A stretch of 64,000 nucleotides of DNA from Balaenoptera acutorostrata (Eukaryota; Chordata; Mammalia; Artiodactyla; Balaenopteridae), in contig NC_080067.1 of NCBI RefSeq assembly GCF_949987535.1, positions 56,106,405 to 56,170,404 of the forward strand. Reading direction: 5' to 3'. The stretch's first letter is position 1; each line of letters begins with the position of its first letter. Shown here in pieces: positions 23,151-34,600 of this stretch. Both the position numbers and the translations under genes were made by a program. The notes beneath the pieces were generated by a model. The model saw only the letters and a list, made by a program, of their open reading frames with translations, was not told where the DNA came from and did not search any database.

Positions 23151-24361
23151 CCAAAACCCAAGATGTTCGTCTCCCAAGTAGACAGTATTCCTCACTGTAC
23201 TATTTCAGGGGCTTGGAGGGGCATTCTGGAACGGTGCAGTGGAGAATACTGGCTAGGTGACTGTCACTCCCTGGAGCACAACCCCATTTACATAAGCTAC
23301 ATGTGAGTGGTGCCCCCTGGAGTTGTGCAGTGTGAAATATGAAGGTAATCATAAACCCCCCTTGCTGTACCAATCAGCACCATCAGTCTCTCCATATACC
23401 TTGGGTAAGCCAGCTTCCTCTAGAACTTCCTGCCTAACGCTGCTATTCCTGCCCCCACCATTCCCATTTTTCATGAAATGCCTCCAGGAGAATGTTTCTC
23501 CACTATCTCCTTTCCCTGGATCCTCACAATGCAGGTACCACTTTTTCCATGGAGAATCTTTTAGCTCAACCCCCAAGTGGAACAAGGCCACTTCACATAG
23601 CCAATGGATGCCAATTATTTCTTTCTAATTCCTGGCTCCATAATTCTTGGCCCTAGAATTCCTTGTATTCCTACTTTCCTAGAGGCTACAAATTCATTTC
23701 TCAAAAATCAACCTCAAGTCACGTGTCCTTTCATCTTTTCCAGTTCTCTGATGCAGTTTCTTCTTTGACCTGCCCTCTCCTTCCATATCAGATTTGGAAT
23801 CCATGCTTCCTCTCTGCTTTTAGTATAATAGTAACTTGGAAAATGTACCACCTCTTTAAAAAAAAAAATATTTCAAGTCTTGGAAGCAGTATTTATCAAA
23901 ACTGGAGAGTTTCTTTACATGTAGGAATTTGCAACCAGCCAGGCCCTAGATTCTTTTCTTACTGATTGTAGATAAACCTTTTCAACTCATGGTACACATC
24001 TCCAGGGGTCCTGATAATTTACCAATGGTAGAGGGAAAGGGTCTCCTCCCTTGAAAACACTCTTGATGAAAAAGGAAAAACAGACTTCATTGGCAAGCCT
24101 TTAACCAAAAACCATCAAACAAGACAACAAATGGACAATGATAACAAAACAACAACGAGTCATTATAAAGAAAGAGTCATCTTTTAAAGACATACAGTGC
24201 AAGTGCGAAAGAAAATAAGTTGATATATGGGAAGCTAGTCCAGCCATGTGTTAAATATTCTTCCTGGGACCAAGCTGGAAACTCTCCTCCAAGCATCTCA
24301 AGGCTTCTGCCTCCCACCTGTTTCTGCATCAGTCATTTTCCAATATCAATTCATTTTCCAC
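23151..24361. other. unique sequence, no gene supported
   Basis: The overlapping ORFs at 23323-23628 (plus) and 23349-23591 (minus) are antisense to each other and show no domain. No repeat is recognised except short A-rich runs near 23855. Confidence 0.4.
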
Positions 24362-24600
24362 CTGAGTCATCCGTTCATTCAACATATGTTTTATCGAATC
24401 CTGGCTGTGGGCCAGGAACCATTGTAGGCACCAGGAAGGCAGCAAAGAAGGGAAGAGACAAGGTCCCTGCTCTCGTGGAGTTTGTATCTAGTGAGGGAGA
24501 AAGACCATAGTCACAGGTACACATGAACAAGGTAATTCCAAATTGTGGCAGGTACCACAAAGACAGTAAAGCAGGATCATCTTGATCGAAACTTTTATAA
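24362..24600 (-). repeat. L2 LINE 3'-region fragment
   Basis: The inverted L2 3' end reads 'cgttcattcaacatatgttt', 'ctgtgggccaggaaccattg', 'ggtccctgctctcgtggagt' and 'ttgtatctagtgagggagaa'. It lies close to a plus-strand L2 piece beginning near 24630. Confidence 0.8.
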
Positions 24601-24629
24601 ATTTCCGCAGCTATGCCCTACTTAAGATC

Positions 24630-25240
24630 CTCATTCCTTCTTAGCTAGCTGATTACAGTCATCTCTTACCGGTCTTCCCATTCCCTGCTTGCTATCTGAT
24701 GCATAGCTGATTGTGTTATTTCTCAGCTCAAAAATCTCAAAATGTGCCACAGTACCGTCCACGTGAAATACTAGCCCTTCCCTTGCCATTGAAGACACTC
24801 ATGTTGTGATCCCAAACCCCCTTCCAGGCCCATCTCCCACCATGCCCCTTGCACATTCTGTGTTTTAGGCAAACTAGACAACTCCTGGGGCCTAGACATT
24901 CCACGGGCTTTCCTGGCTTCCTCCCTGACCTGGCAAACTATGGCTCATCCCAGAGGACATGTACCTGTTGAAGCTCCTCTTCATGCTCTTCCTCCTTTCT
25001 CCCCCGCCAATACAAAAAATATCCTTTCTCCCTTCCTTTCTCCTCCCAAATACAAAAAAATATCCTTTCCTTCCTTGGGCTCCCAAAAGATTGTATTTGT
25101 CCACGGGACTTTATCTTTAGAGTTACTGCTGCCCTATCTAATCACTCCTGAGAACAGGGGTGATGTCTCCATAATTTCTGTATTCCTATTGCTTGACACT
25201 GTGCTTGATAAATAGTAGCTTCTTGATAATATTTATTATG
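24630..25240 (+). repeat. degraded L2 LINE, 3' part
   Basis: The pattern 'gctgattacagtcatctctt', 'ccatgccccttgcacattct' and the final 'ttgcttgacactgtgcttga' followed by 'taaatagtagcttcttgata' fits the sense 3' end of L2. A local 42-bp repetition of 'caaatacaaaaaa(a)tatcctttc' is present at 25003-25072. The middle is poorly preserved, so only the two ends are well supported. Confidence 0.5.
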
Positions 25241-26846
25241 AAAGTGATTTAGAATGAATTGAGTGACTAACAGTAACTTTTGATGATATGAATTATTCCA
25301 TCATGGTTACATCTAGGCCCTCTAGATTGAAGTTTAGTGATGCATTTTGCTAAAAGTGAGTCTTACAACACTTTACTCTTAGTGTACAAAAACACTTTTG
25401 TTGGATTGGTAGCTCATGTTAGGAAGAGAACAAGAACTAATATTATTGATCGCCTACTTACGAGTCAGATATTATACTAGACACCTCACATATATCATCC
25501 TTCGTTGAAGCAAGGAGATCACCTTCATGGCAAAAAGCAGGCATCTCAGTGTACAAATTTATCTTTCAAAATTCAGGACAATTTCATTTAACAAATTCTA
25601 TATTTACTTGTTTATTGTTTTTTTTTTTAATATTGTCCATCTTCACTTATCTCCTTCCCCAATTAGAGATTTGTCTCTTTCTTCTACTTCTTCTTCTTCT
25701 TCTATTTTTCGCCCCCCCTACTTCTGTATTCCCAGCACCTAAATAGAATAGTGCTGGGGAGCCAGAGTAGGCACTCAAAAATTATTTAACAATTAGATAA
25801 TTTGACCTTTATGGGTTTTTTTATATCCCTACAAATTCTACCCTAGTAGGTCTTGCAGTTGGTCCCTGAGAACAAAATGACCATTTTGAACATTTGTATG
25901 TGAAGATCACATTCTTCTCTGCTGTAAATAAAACTCAAACATTTGTCCCAAGTGACCCAGCTTCACAGGTGTACATCCTGAGAACCAGAAACATCTGGGT
26001 GAAGAGGGAGGGGAAAAACCTGCAATGTTCCAATCCCACAAAACTTTTTAAAAGACAAAATGAGAGAAAGCTTTAAGAACAGCCAAAGCCTTTTGCAAAA
26101 AGAATTCCCTTGTGGAATGAGGGAAAATTTTGGAACAGAGGTTTCCCTGGGGCTGGAAGTGTTACTGGCCTCAGGAATGATCTGAAGCAACAGCACTGCT
26201 TGAGTCAGTGTGGGTTCCAAGTTCAGCGCCTGCCAAATCCAGGATTTCTCCTCCTCAGTTGTGAAGACAAACCAGAGAGAAATTAAATCTGTTGGAGATC
26301 TGAGGTGCAAGGGAAAGTACATGTGGCTACAATGAAGAGAAGGAGTCACTTCTATTTATTTTTTAGTACCAGGCTGCTCTTTAGTTAGTGTTCCTCAGAT
26401 TCTTGCATAATAGTGTTTCATTTACTTAGGTGTGGTGTTGCTAGTAACTGTACACTCTTTTCTTCAATAAATAAGGCAGGTGGGACATTGCCATTAGAAT
26501 ATATTGATTTGCCTTTTTTTGAACTTGCAGGATAAAGCCTAAGCCTGTTTGTTTCAAGATATCCACCTAAATAAACACTAAAAATACTAAACAGTAAATA
26601 TTTCTTAAACTTCAGCCCAGAAAACCACTGCATTTTTAGAGTATTTTCCCTATTTGAGTCCTTACTTCTTTTGCACCTGAACTGTGAAAAGAAAGAAAAA
26701 ACAATTATTTTTCCCATCCTGGCACAGCCTTTGTTTTTAATACCATCTTTGAAATGGCAATACCAGGGTCAACAGTGGCTTCTCTAAGTGGCAGATGATT
26801 TCCTCTTGCCAAAGGAGATAAAGGGTGAGGATGAAGGAACATCTGG
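25241..26846. other. unique sequence with short CTT repeats, no gene seen
   Basis: A (CTT)n patch lies near 25680-25705. ORFs such as 25963-26349 (minus) and 26418-26717 (minus) have no recognisable domains, and no repeat family is recognised. Confidence 0.4.
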
Positions 26847-27102
26847 GGCCTTCCCTGGTGGTTCAGTGGTAAAGAATCCACCTTCCAATGCAGGGGACGC
26901 GGGTTCAGTCCCTGGTCGGGGAACGAAGATCCCACATGCCGCAGGGCAACTAAGCCCGCGCACCCCAACTAAAGAAGAGAAAACCCGCACGCCATAACTA
27001 GAGAGAAGCCCGCATGCTGCAACGAGTGCCGCAACAAAGATCCCGCATGCCGTAATGAAGACCCGACGCAGCCAAATAAATAAATAAAATAAAATTAAAA
27101 AA
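26847..27102 (+). mobile_element. CHR-type tRNA-derived SINE
   Basis: The element runs from 'ggccttccctggtggttcag' to 'gacgcagccaaataaataaa'. A 13-bp TSD, aaggaacatctgg, flanks it at 26834-26846 and 27103-27115. The B-box is gcgggttcagtccctgg near 26889. Both strands carry ORFs across it (26788-26997 plus, 26784-27182 minus), which are repeat-derived and not genes. Confidence 0.94.
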
Positions 27103-27291
27103 AAGGAACATCTGGCTTTCTGGCCCCAACACATGATACCAGGAGGATTATCTCTTTGATTCTTTATCCCCTTTAAGTTCATCTCTTATCTCTCTAATAT
27201 TCCCCTCCCTCAAAGTTCAGATTCAATCAATATTTACGTGTCCATCATAAGCCATTCATGTGATACATATTAATAGAGTGATTTACTCCTT

Positions 27292-29115
27292 TATTTAATA
27301 GTTATTTATTGAGCTCCTAATATGCACCATGCCCTATCTAGACTCTAGGGTTAAAACCACAAAGAAGAAAGGGTCTTTTCCCTAAAGTCTAAGGATGAAC
27401 AACTAAAGCATGACTGGTGCTGTGATAGAGGCAAACACAAAGTAACATGACAGAAGAAGGGAAGAACATCTAACTCTGTTACAAGAAGACCATAGACAGC
27501 ATCATGGAAAAAGTGATGAATAGGAGTAAACCCACAAGAGGGAAAGAACAGAGAAAAGCATGTGCAAAAGTCCAGAGACAAGACACAGCAAGCAACCTTA
27601 TAAAACTACAAATAGTTCAGTGTAGTTGAAGGATACATTGCAGGGAGTGGTGGTCAGACACAGTGTGGGAGAGACCAGACCATGAAAAAGCTTTATATCC
27701 TGCAGACTAGAGGGAGTCAGTAAAGAACGTTAAACAGGGTTGAGGGAAGGGGCATGATTATAGATTCAGAAAGATCACCGCGGGTTCAATGTGAAGACTG
27801 GAAACCAAGAGACCTGTTGGGAGGTTACCATGGTAATCCAAAGAGAAAAGGACACCCAAACTCAGCTAGTGACAGTGCAAGTGGAAATGCACTGAGCTGA
27901 GAAATGTTTGGGGAAGGTAGAATGGTGAGGATCTGGCTACTGATTGGATGTAGGGGTCAGGGAGAAGGAGGAGTCAAGGACAATGCCCAGGAGAAGGAGC
28001 AGGTTTTAGAGGAGAAGTGAAAAGAAGAGTTCAACTGTGGCCTGATTGAGTGGAGATGCCTGTGGGGTTCTAGGTGTAAACATCTAGAAGACCTTGTGAA
28101 ATACAGATCTGAGGCTCGAGAGAGGCTTCTGGACCACTGGCATGGTTTCAAGGATCATTAGCATGTAAATATTCATTGTAGCTATGAGAATGGATGGAAT
28201 CACCTAGGTAGAGTATGTAATGGAAGGGAAGAGAACCAAGGTCAGAGACTTGAGGACACTGAGATACAAGAAGGACCAGGGAAACAGTGTCCAAAAGGGG
28301 ACAGAGAAGGGGCAGCCACAGGTATAGGAGGGAAACTAGGAGAATGTGGTTGAATAGAAGGCAAGGGAAGAGGACATTCCAACAGAGAAGGGAGAGATAG
28401 ACGGTGTCAAATGCTGAGAGGTCAAGTCAGATAAGAAATGAGAATGTTCATGAAATTTAGCAAAAAGGAGACTGTTTGTGACTTGAGTGAGAGCAGGTTC
28501 AGAGGAGAGTTGTGGCAGAAGCAGACTATAGTCAGTTGAGAAGGAAGGGAAGTAAGGAAGCTGCAACAAATGTGAAGAGTTATTTCAAGAGCTTGCACTG
28601 TGAGGGGGAAGAGAGGGATAAGAGGAAAATGGGTGGGGGGAGGGAAAGGAGAGTTGGAGGGAGGATTTTTTATTTTTTTTAAGGTAAAAGAGACTTGAGA
28701 AGTCTTTAAATGGGAAGGATTTAATGAAAATGTCAATGTTGAAATACAGAGACAGGGTAATTGTTGGAGGGAAGTGCCTGAGGAGGTCCAAGGTGATGAG
28801 AACCTAGGTACAGGTAGAGAGGTCAGTCTTAGGGGAAGGTATGCACAGGTATAGAGACAGGTGGCGTGGAGGGAGGGGTGGCAGGAAGGCGTGGGCATTC
28901 TTGTCTGTGGCTTACATGTTTTCGGGAAGTAGCAGGCAAGGTTATCTGAGGTCTGGGTGAGGCAGAAGTATGAAGGGGTGGAGTAGAAGGTTTCAGGTAA
29001 ATGGAGGAAAAGGCTTATAAAGATGCCGTGGAGACTGAAGGAACAAAGCTGACCAGGGAAGCAGGAGTCCTGGGACAGTGCTGATGGCCCAGGTGCTGTG
29101 GGAGTGAATTGGGAG
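27292..29115 (-). mobile_element. long L2 LINE relic including the reverse-transcriptase region
   Basis: This is an inverted L2 of about 1.8 kb, much longer than the usual L2 fragment. Landmarks in plus-strand order are 'ttatttattgagctcctaat' (3' end), 'ggggcatgattatagattca', 'tgattggatgtaggggtcag', 'gtggagatgcctgtggggtt', 'gtcaaatgctgagaggtcaa', 'cttcaagagcttgcactg' (approximate) and 'gggcccaggtg'-type sequence near 29090. On the minus strand the RT active-site region has decayed: the four codons at 28154-28165 read H-A-N-D where the family has Y-A-D-D. No reading frame survives. The 235-codon minus ORF (28422-29129) runs through it but is not the ancestral frame throughout. Confidence 0.8.
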
Positions 29116-29427
29116 TACACCCCTCCCAAGGGTTGGGTGATCTTCTCCAGCAGTGCCCCCAGCCCTGAGCACGAAGAAGGTAGACAGCTGTGAGTGGAAG
29201 AGTTTTGCCTGAAATTCCTGATGGAAAGACAACTTGAGAAGGCTGCAGGGGGAGCACAAAGTTCAGGAGTGAGCCAGCTTTCCAGGAAGTGGGGGCAGTG
29301 CCCATTATTTTTTGAAAATAATATACTGATATATTTTTACTCTTAACTCCCAAAGCGTAGGTCCTCCTGACTCACATACGAGATAGGCTGTCAACCAGGC
29401 ATGAATACTAGCCATGTTGAAAATACT

Positions 29428-29590
29428 GAGGGGGGCACTTTTGATTGTGACTGATTATGAAGTGCTGCTGGCATTTACTGGGTGAAGGTCAGGGATGTTA
29501 GATGTCCAACCATGCCTGGGACCGTCCCACCCAACCAAGAACTGTCCTACCACGTATGGCGGTGCTGCTCCCATTGAGGAACACTGGCAG
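29428..29590 (-). mobile_element. old hAT-type nonautonomous DNA transposon (MER5-like)
   Basis: The reading 'ggtcagggatgttagatgtc', 'caaccaagaactgtcctacc' and a final 'cattgaggaacactgg' matches a common ancient mammalian hAT-derived element (the reverse of a sequence that starts cagggtttctcaacc). The exact family name is not certain. Its right end merges into the first unit of the tandem array starting at 29566. Confidence 0.7.
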
Positions 29591-29901
29591 AAAATGTGGT
29601 AGCCAGCCTCCAACCAAGCCCCCATTGATCCCTGCCTCCTGGTACTCACACACTTGTCCTGTCCCCGCACTCCTGCTCCCATTGAGCAGCCAGCCCACGG
29701 GGGAAAATGTGGTAGCCAGCCTCTGACCAAGCCCCCATTGATCCCTGCCTCCTGGTACTCACACACTTGTCCTGTCCCCGCACTCCTGCTCCCATTGAGC
29801 AGCCAACCCACTGCAGAAAATGTGGTAGCCAGCCTCCAACCAAGCCCCCGTTGATCCCTGTCTCCTGGTACTCACACACTTGTCCTGTCCCCGCACTCCC
29901 A
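29566..29901. repeat. 113-bp tandem array, about 3 copies
   Basis: The unit starts aaaatgtggtagccagcct at 29591, 29704 and 29817, giving an exact 113-bp period. Each unit includes cattgatccctgcctcctgg, then gtactcacacacttgtcctg, and ends with tgctcccattgagcagcca. That last block is also present, shortened by 5 bp, at the end of the upstream DNA transposon (29566-29590). The copies differ at only a few positions (for example ctccaacc versus ctctgacc). The array spans the junction between the hAT relic and an MLT1-like LTR. It accounts for the repetitive ORFs on both strands (29455-29811 and 29646-30116). Confidence 0.95.
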
Positions 29902-30272
29902 GCGTTGTACCGGGCTCGGTCTGTGTGGCGGACAGAATATGGCAGAAGTGAGTCACTCCTGGGATTAGCCTGTAAAAGACTGCAGCTCCTATCTTGGTCA
30001 CTCTTTCTCGTATCACTCTGGGGGAAGCCCTGTTGTGAGCAGCCCCGTGTAAAGGCCCTCTTGTGAGGAACTGAAGCCTCCTTCTGGCAGCCACATGACT
30101 GAGCTTGGAAACACATCCTCTAGTTCCAGTCAAGTTTTCAGAAACTAGTCCTGGGCAAGAGCTGGAGGGCAACCCACCCAGCTAAGCCATTTCTGGATTC
30201 CTGATCCTTAGAAACCGTGTGAGATGCTAAACATTTGTTGTTTTAAGTTGCTACGTCTGGGGAGTAATTTAG
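29817..30272 (+). mobile_element. MLT1-like (MaLR) LTR, 3' truncated
   Basis: The LTR reads 'tggtactcacacacttgtcc', 'agaatatggcagaagtgagt', 'ttctggattcctgatcctta' and 'taaacatttgttgttttaag'. It breaks off after 'ggggagtaatttag', so the terminal 'agataactaataca'-type end is missing. It has no internal genes. The 5' 85 bp are what was tandemly multiplied upstream. Confidence 0.7.
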
Positions 30273-31635
30273 TTCAGGGCAAGACTAGACTGGATGGTCA
30301 GACACAGTAGATTCAGTCCACAGAGTTCTAACGTGAGTCATGGGAATGGTAACTCAGGATATGACATAAAGGAAGTTTGTGTCTACTTAAAGAGAAAGGG
30401 GAAGTAGCAGCTCTTTGGGGGAGGAGGTGAGAAGATAAGGGAAGGAGAAGAAAAGGAAGCATTCAGGCACTTGGGTCCTAGGTTCTGCCTCACGGGCCAC
30501 TCTGAGTGGGTGTGCAGCTTGTTTGCTGCCTATGGGTGCCTGGCCAAGGAGCCAAGTAGCCAGTTTGAAAGCGAAGGGTATTAAAATCTCTTTAACTGAC
30601 AAGTTTATGCCCCATCCTACCTGCTCAGGGAATAGACTAGAGAGCTACAGGAAATAGTTTATAGAGAAATTTGTTAAAGCTTTTTTTTTTACATTTTCCA
30701 GTTTGTAATGGATTTCATTTTTGCCCCCACTGAACCATCAGTGCAGTGATTACAGCAATTACCTGATTCTTTTCTACTGAAATTTAAAAAAAAGGAAGCA
30801 TTAAATGAAAATACCCCATTCACTTGCCTTTAGATCAAATTCCCAGTGCACTCAGTCACCCCAAAGCATATTATCTAAATGGCAAAATGAGCAATATTGT
30901 ATAGTCTAGACTTCAAATAACTTGACCATTAACTATTGTGGATCTCTAGGAAAACTGCTTCTTAATAAAATGTGAGAAAGATCTCAAAGATTAATAAATG
31001 TGCTAGCATGGAGGGAGTTGAGGCTCTAAGTGCCTACACAATTGTCTTCCTCTCCATAGTAGAATGTAAAAAAAGAAGGAAGAAGAAGAGGAACACCAGA
31101 GAGGAAGATAATTCCACTTCTTAGCATTTGTCCTCATTTTTATTTTGCTCCCTCATTCTTCATTTATATATTATATTCTCCCACTTTATCTTGAAGGAAA
31201 TAATCTTTCTCAAACTGAAGTCAACAGACTGTCAAGATTTTCAAGTTGTTCTTGGTGCCAACTCTTTAGAGAAGGGGGGAGGTATTGAAGTGGGTCAATG
31301 AACAACCAAAGAAAAATAAATCTATGGATGTGTAGGGACCTAGGGAGGCTCCCAAAAGATGAATAATTCATCTTCCTACTGGACTTGGAGTTACAATTAG
31401 GAACCAGCAGCTGTTCCCAGGGTTAAGTCAATACTAAGGACTCTATGTCATCAGTAACAAAGTTCTACAGCAAACACAGACACCCCCCAGGACAGATCAG
31501 ATGACAGGAGAGAATACAGGCCAGACTCCCACTAGCTAAGGCTTATCAACAATTCCTTAGCGAGAATGAACTGAAGAGTGACAGCAAAACTTTTGTTACA
31601 AACCCCCATTCCCTTTAGACCCTCGCTAATAGAGT
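30273..31635. other. unique sequence, no gene seen
   Basis: There are no repeats of known type and no coding evidence. The ORF at 30387-30602 (minus) is unremarkable. Confidence 0.4.
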
Positions 31636-31780
31636 GGGATCCATGGACCAACCATAGCAGCATCACCCGGGAGCTTGTTGGAAACATCGCATCTCAAGCT
31701 CTGCCTCAGACATGCTGAACTGGAACCTGCAAACAGGTGAATCATATGCACATTACAGTTTAAGAAGCGTTGTTTTGGAG
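31636..31780 (-). mobile_element. MER5A-type hAT nonautonomous element, partial
   Basis: The segment 'atccatggaccaaccatagc', 'agcatcacccgggagcttgt' and 'tggaaacatcgc' ... 'cacattacagtttaagaagc' follows the inverted MER5A sequence (agcatcacctgggaacttgttagaaatgc ... ctaaagtttgagaacc). Part of the middle is missing. It is a cut-and-paste transposon relic without its own transposase. Confidence 0.7.
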
Positions 31781-32048
31781 TTCACTGAACAGAAGCATGT
31801 AAGATAATGCACATGCAGTTCTCAGCACTTTTGAGTGTTCATAAGATTTCTGATTAAAGAAGCCCTCTAGGTATGGTTACACATAGAAATCTCATCCAGG
31901 TGAACTTTACCTGGCCATTACTGTCAAGATTTTGGTATGCAGATGAGCAAAAACAGATAAGCAACACCCTCTGGAGATTTAGGTTTTAATAAATGTCTAC
32001 CTGTGTCTGGGGGATGGTGCATGCTGCAAGACTACCTATTAAATACCA

Positions 32049-32203
32049 CCTAGGGGGGTGGGTTAGGGAGGCTGGGAGGGAGATGCGAGAGGGAGGGGAT
32101 ATGGGGATATATGTATATGTATAGCTGATTCACTTTGTTATACAGCAGAAACTAACACACCATTGTAAAGCAATTATACTCCAATAAAGATGTTAAAAAA
32201 AAT
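32049..32203 (+). mobile_element. very short L1 3' tail, 155 bp
   Basis: Only the L1 3' end is present, from 'taggggggtgggttagggag' to 'ccaataaagatgttaaaaaa'. It is flanked by a short aatacca TSD at 32042-32048 and 32204-32210. The copy is strongly 5' truncated and contains nothing that codes. Confidence 0.85.
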
Positions 32204-32210
32204 AATACCA

Positions 32211-34261
32211 TAGTAACAATTTAGTATTTGTATGTTGAGCATTCATCCAAAAATCACTTATTGGACATGTACTATGGGCAGGCATCTAGTCTTAGAACAC
32301 TGACCAAACCTGAAGTAAGTAATCTTTTTTTTCCAACTTAAACTACAACTCATAAAAGTCAAGATCTACACATAATTGAAAAAGTTTTAAATTAAGGAAA
32401 TTTAAAAAATTTTACTCTCCTGTTTTTGACACAGTCAATAGGAAAATAAATTTTCTGTAGGGAAAATATTAGAAACCATAAAATATACACTTGAAATACA
32501 CTTTCTGGTCAGTTCACATGAAAAACCTGGGACCAGGAAAAGAAGAAAAATACACAAAACAAGGGAAAAAGCAGGAAGGCTCAAAGAAAGCAGATTAAGA
32601 ATGTGATAGTGAGAGATGAACAGAAGAGAGACAGAGGTATAAGCAGAGTGAGGCAGACATGGGTGCAATGGTATGTGAGGTATTAGGCACATTAGAGCTG
32701 CTTCTGTGATACCTGATATATCAATACATTCGAGTTCAGAGTAAGAGATCATTTCCTGTCACTTCTTTTTATAAAATTCTGTAACCGTCCACAGCGGATC
32801 TTATCAAATATTGTTGACTCTAAAACTGAGGGGCTGCAGCAGCCCTTTTGTGCTTAGAGGTACTCAGGTATCACCTCCAATTATAAGAGGAGGATTAATT
32901 AATTGTCAACAAGGATAATTTGTAGAGTTCTAATGTTTATTGTGCTCTGAAAGACCCCCTGTAAGGACCTTGTCATCTAACTATTAGTCATCAAAGCAAT
33001 GATATAATTAGACTGCATCGGCATACTCTAATACCAGACTAGTAATCACCTTTTCTTTTATAAAACATATCCAAGAATAGAGGTGACATCTCAGTAAATC
33101 CATGTAAAATTGACAGTTAAGGTATTCTTCAGAAACCTAAAATTTATTTTAATAGAGGACCACATCAAACTGTCTGAGTGAAGAATAGTAGGACCCATTG
33201 GTTTTATTATCCCATGAGCATTAAAACATTTTTTGTTTTGGGTTTTTTTTTTCACTCTTAAGGTAGAAATTTATATGGGCTACAATCTTCTCAAGGCTTA
33301 CATTGCTCTAGGGTGAAGTGGCACATAGAAGATGGGTGCATAAACCTACTCACCCCCAGATTACATTTCACGCATTGTAAGAATAATGTGCAAGGAAGCA
33401 AAGAGGCTGGCAAGTTCATAAATATAGAGCAATTTGAGATTTCTCATACAAGTTATTCTAGAAATGCCAAGTATCTTGTTTATGACAGCCCAAGAATTGA
33501 AATACAGGTTGTCATGTTCACTACCGCACAGACAGCTCAGAGTGAAAGGCTTTCATGTTTCAAATAAAACAAGTAGAGGGAGAAACAGGATTCATCTTGC
33601 TGAAGCTCTATAAGGCAAAGTTATTTAGTTAGTTGTGAATGGAACTATTTCTATTCTATAGAAAGCAGAAAACATAGCTTTTAGGGAGATAGGCTGCTTT
33701 TTAAAAGATGAATCTGTGATTCCACAATGACATAAAAGCTGAAGTGTTATTTCCTAGTCCTTATTACATTTTAACTGTTGCTGAAACTAAAGTAATGGAA
33801 AAATTATATTTGTATGTATAAAGTGACTATGAATTATCCATTTATTACAAACATTTTATCCCTTATCTATTTAGATACAGTTATAGCCTCGCTTTCCATC
33901 ATTTCGGAAAACAGGATGCTGGTCGATAAAAATTCCAGTTAAGTTAGTACATATTCATTTTCTCTGAGTTAGTCTCTCTCTTATTTTGTCCTTCATTCTT
34001 TCCTCCCAAACTGGGCAGAAGATACGTGTCCCAGAGATCTAACTTTTCTTTCCAAAAATTAGCAGGAACAATAAATAACTCTCTAAAATTTCCACTGTTT
34101 TTTAGTCTCTGACATTGTCATTTAGTAGAGTTTTGTATGATAGATCACCAGATGTGTTGAATCTAGATAGATTAGTAAAACACTAGATAACAGCATTTGG
34201 CTGTAACTGCACTTTTAAAAATATTGTTTATATATGCATATTTTATCCATGTGTGCATTTT
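32211..34261. other. unique sequence, no gene seen
   Basis: There is no recognisable gene. The ORFs at 32435-32752 (minus) and 33313-33567 (plus) show no domain. A weak L2-like stretch (acttattggacatgtactat near 32258) is possible but too short to call. Confidence 0.4.
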
Positions 34262-34350
34262 TACGAGATTGTCAATTCCATAAGGATAGCGTCTGTCTTC
34301 TTCTGTATTCCTGGAACGTAGCATAGTTTCTAGCATAGAGTAAATATGTG
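34262..34350 (+). repeat. L2 LINE 3' end, sense
   Basis: The text 'gtcaattccataaggatagc', 'gtctgtcttcttctgtattc' and 'agcatagagtaaatatgtga' matches the sense 3' end of L2. It abuts an antisense L2 3' end that starts near 34362, so the two are arranged tail to tail. Confidence 0.65.
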
Positions 34351-34361
34351 ATACATTTACT

Positions 34362-34600
34362 TACTCATTGACTAATTTTTATTGAGCACCTACTGTGTTC
34401 CAGGCACTATTTCTAGATGTTGGGGCTATAGGATTAAAGAAGAAAGAGAAAAAGAAAGTTTCTGCTCTTATGGTGTTATATTCTAGTAGGGAATAACCAG
34501 CAAACAAATAAGTAAAACACATAGTATATACCCTGAGGAAAAAAATTAAGCTGCATAAAGGATGGAAAGTGATGCGAATGAGATGCTACCAGATACTGGG
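34362..34600 (-). repeat. L2 LINE 3' end, antisense
   Basis: Landmarks are 'tttttattgagcacctactg', 'tgttccaggcactatttcta', 'cagcaaacaaataagtaaaa' and 'ggaaagtgatgcgaatgag'. This is a typical inverted L2 3' region. Confidence 0.82.

Noticed and set aside
26784..27182. 132-codon minus ORF with a hydrophobic stretch as a membrane protein
   Set aside because: It is the antisense reading of a CHR SINE; the same LFFLIYLF-like and 'AACGLSS' residues recur at every inverted SINE.
28422..29129. 235-codon minus ORF as a host gene
   Set aside because: It lies wholly inside the long L2 relic and is rich in S, P, L and T from a purine-rich opposite strand; no domain or start context.
29566..29901. CRISPR-like array
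   Set aside because: Units are 113 bp and contiguous with no unique spacers, in a mammalian genome, made of transposon sequence.
29646..30116. 156-codon minus ORF with repeated GWLLNGS/CEYQE motifs, as a repeat protein
   Set aside because: The repetition comes from the 113-bp tandem array in DNA; 113 is not a multiple of 3, so the frame shifts between units. Equivalent ORFs occur on both strands.
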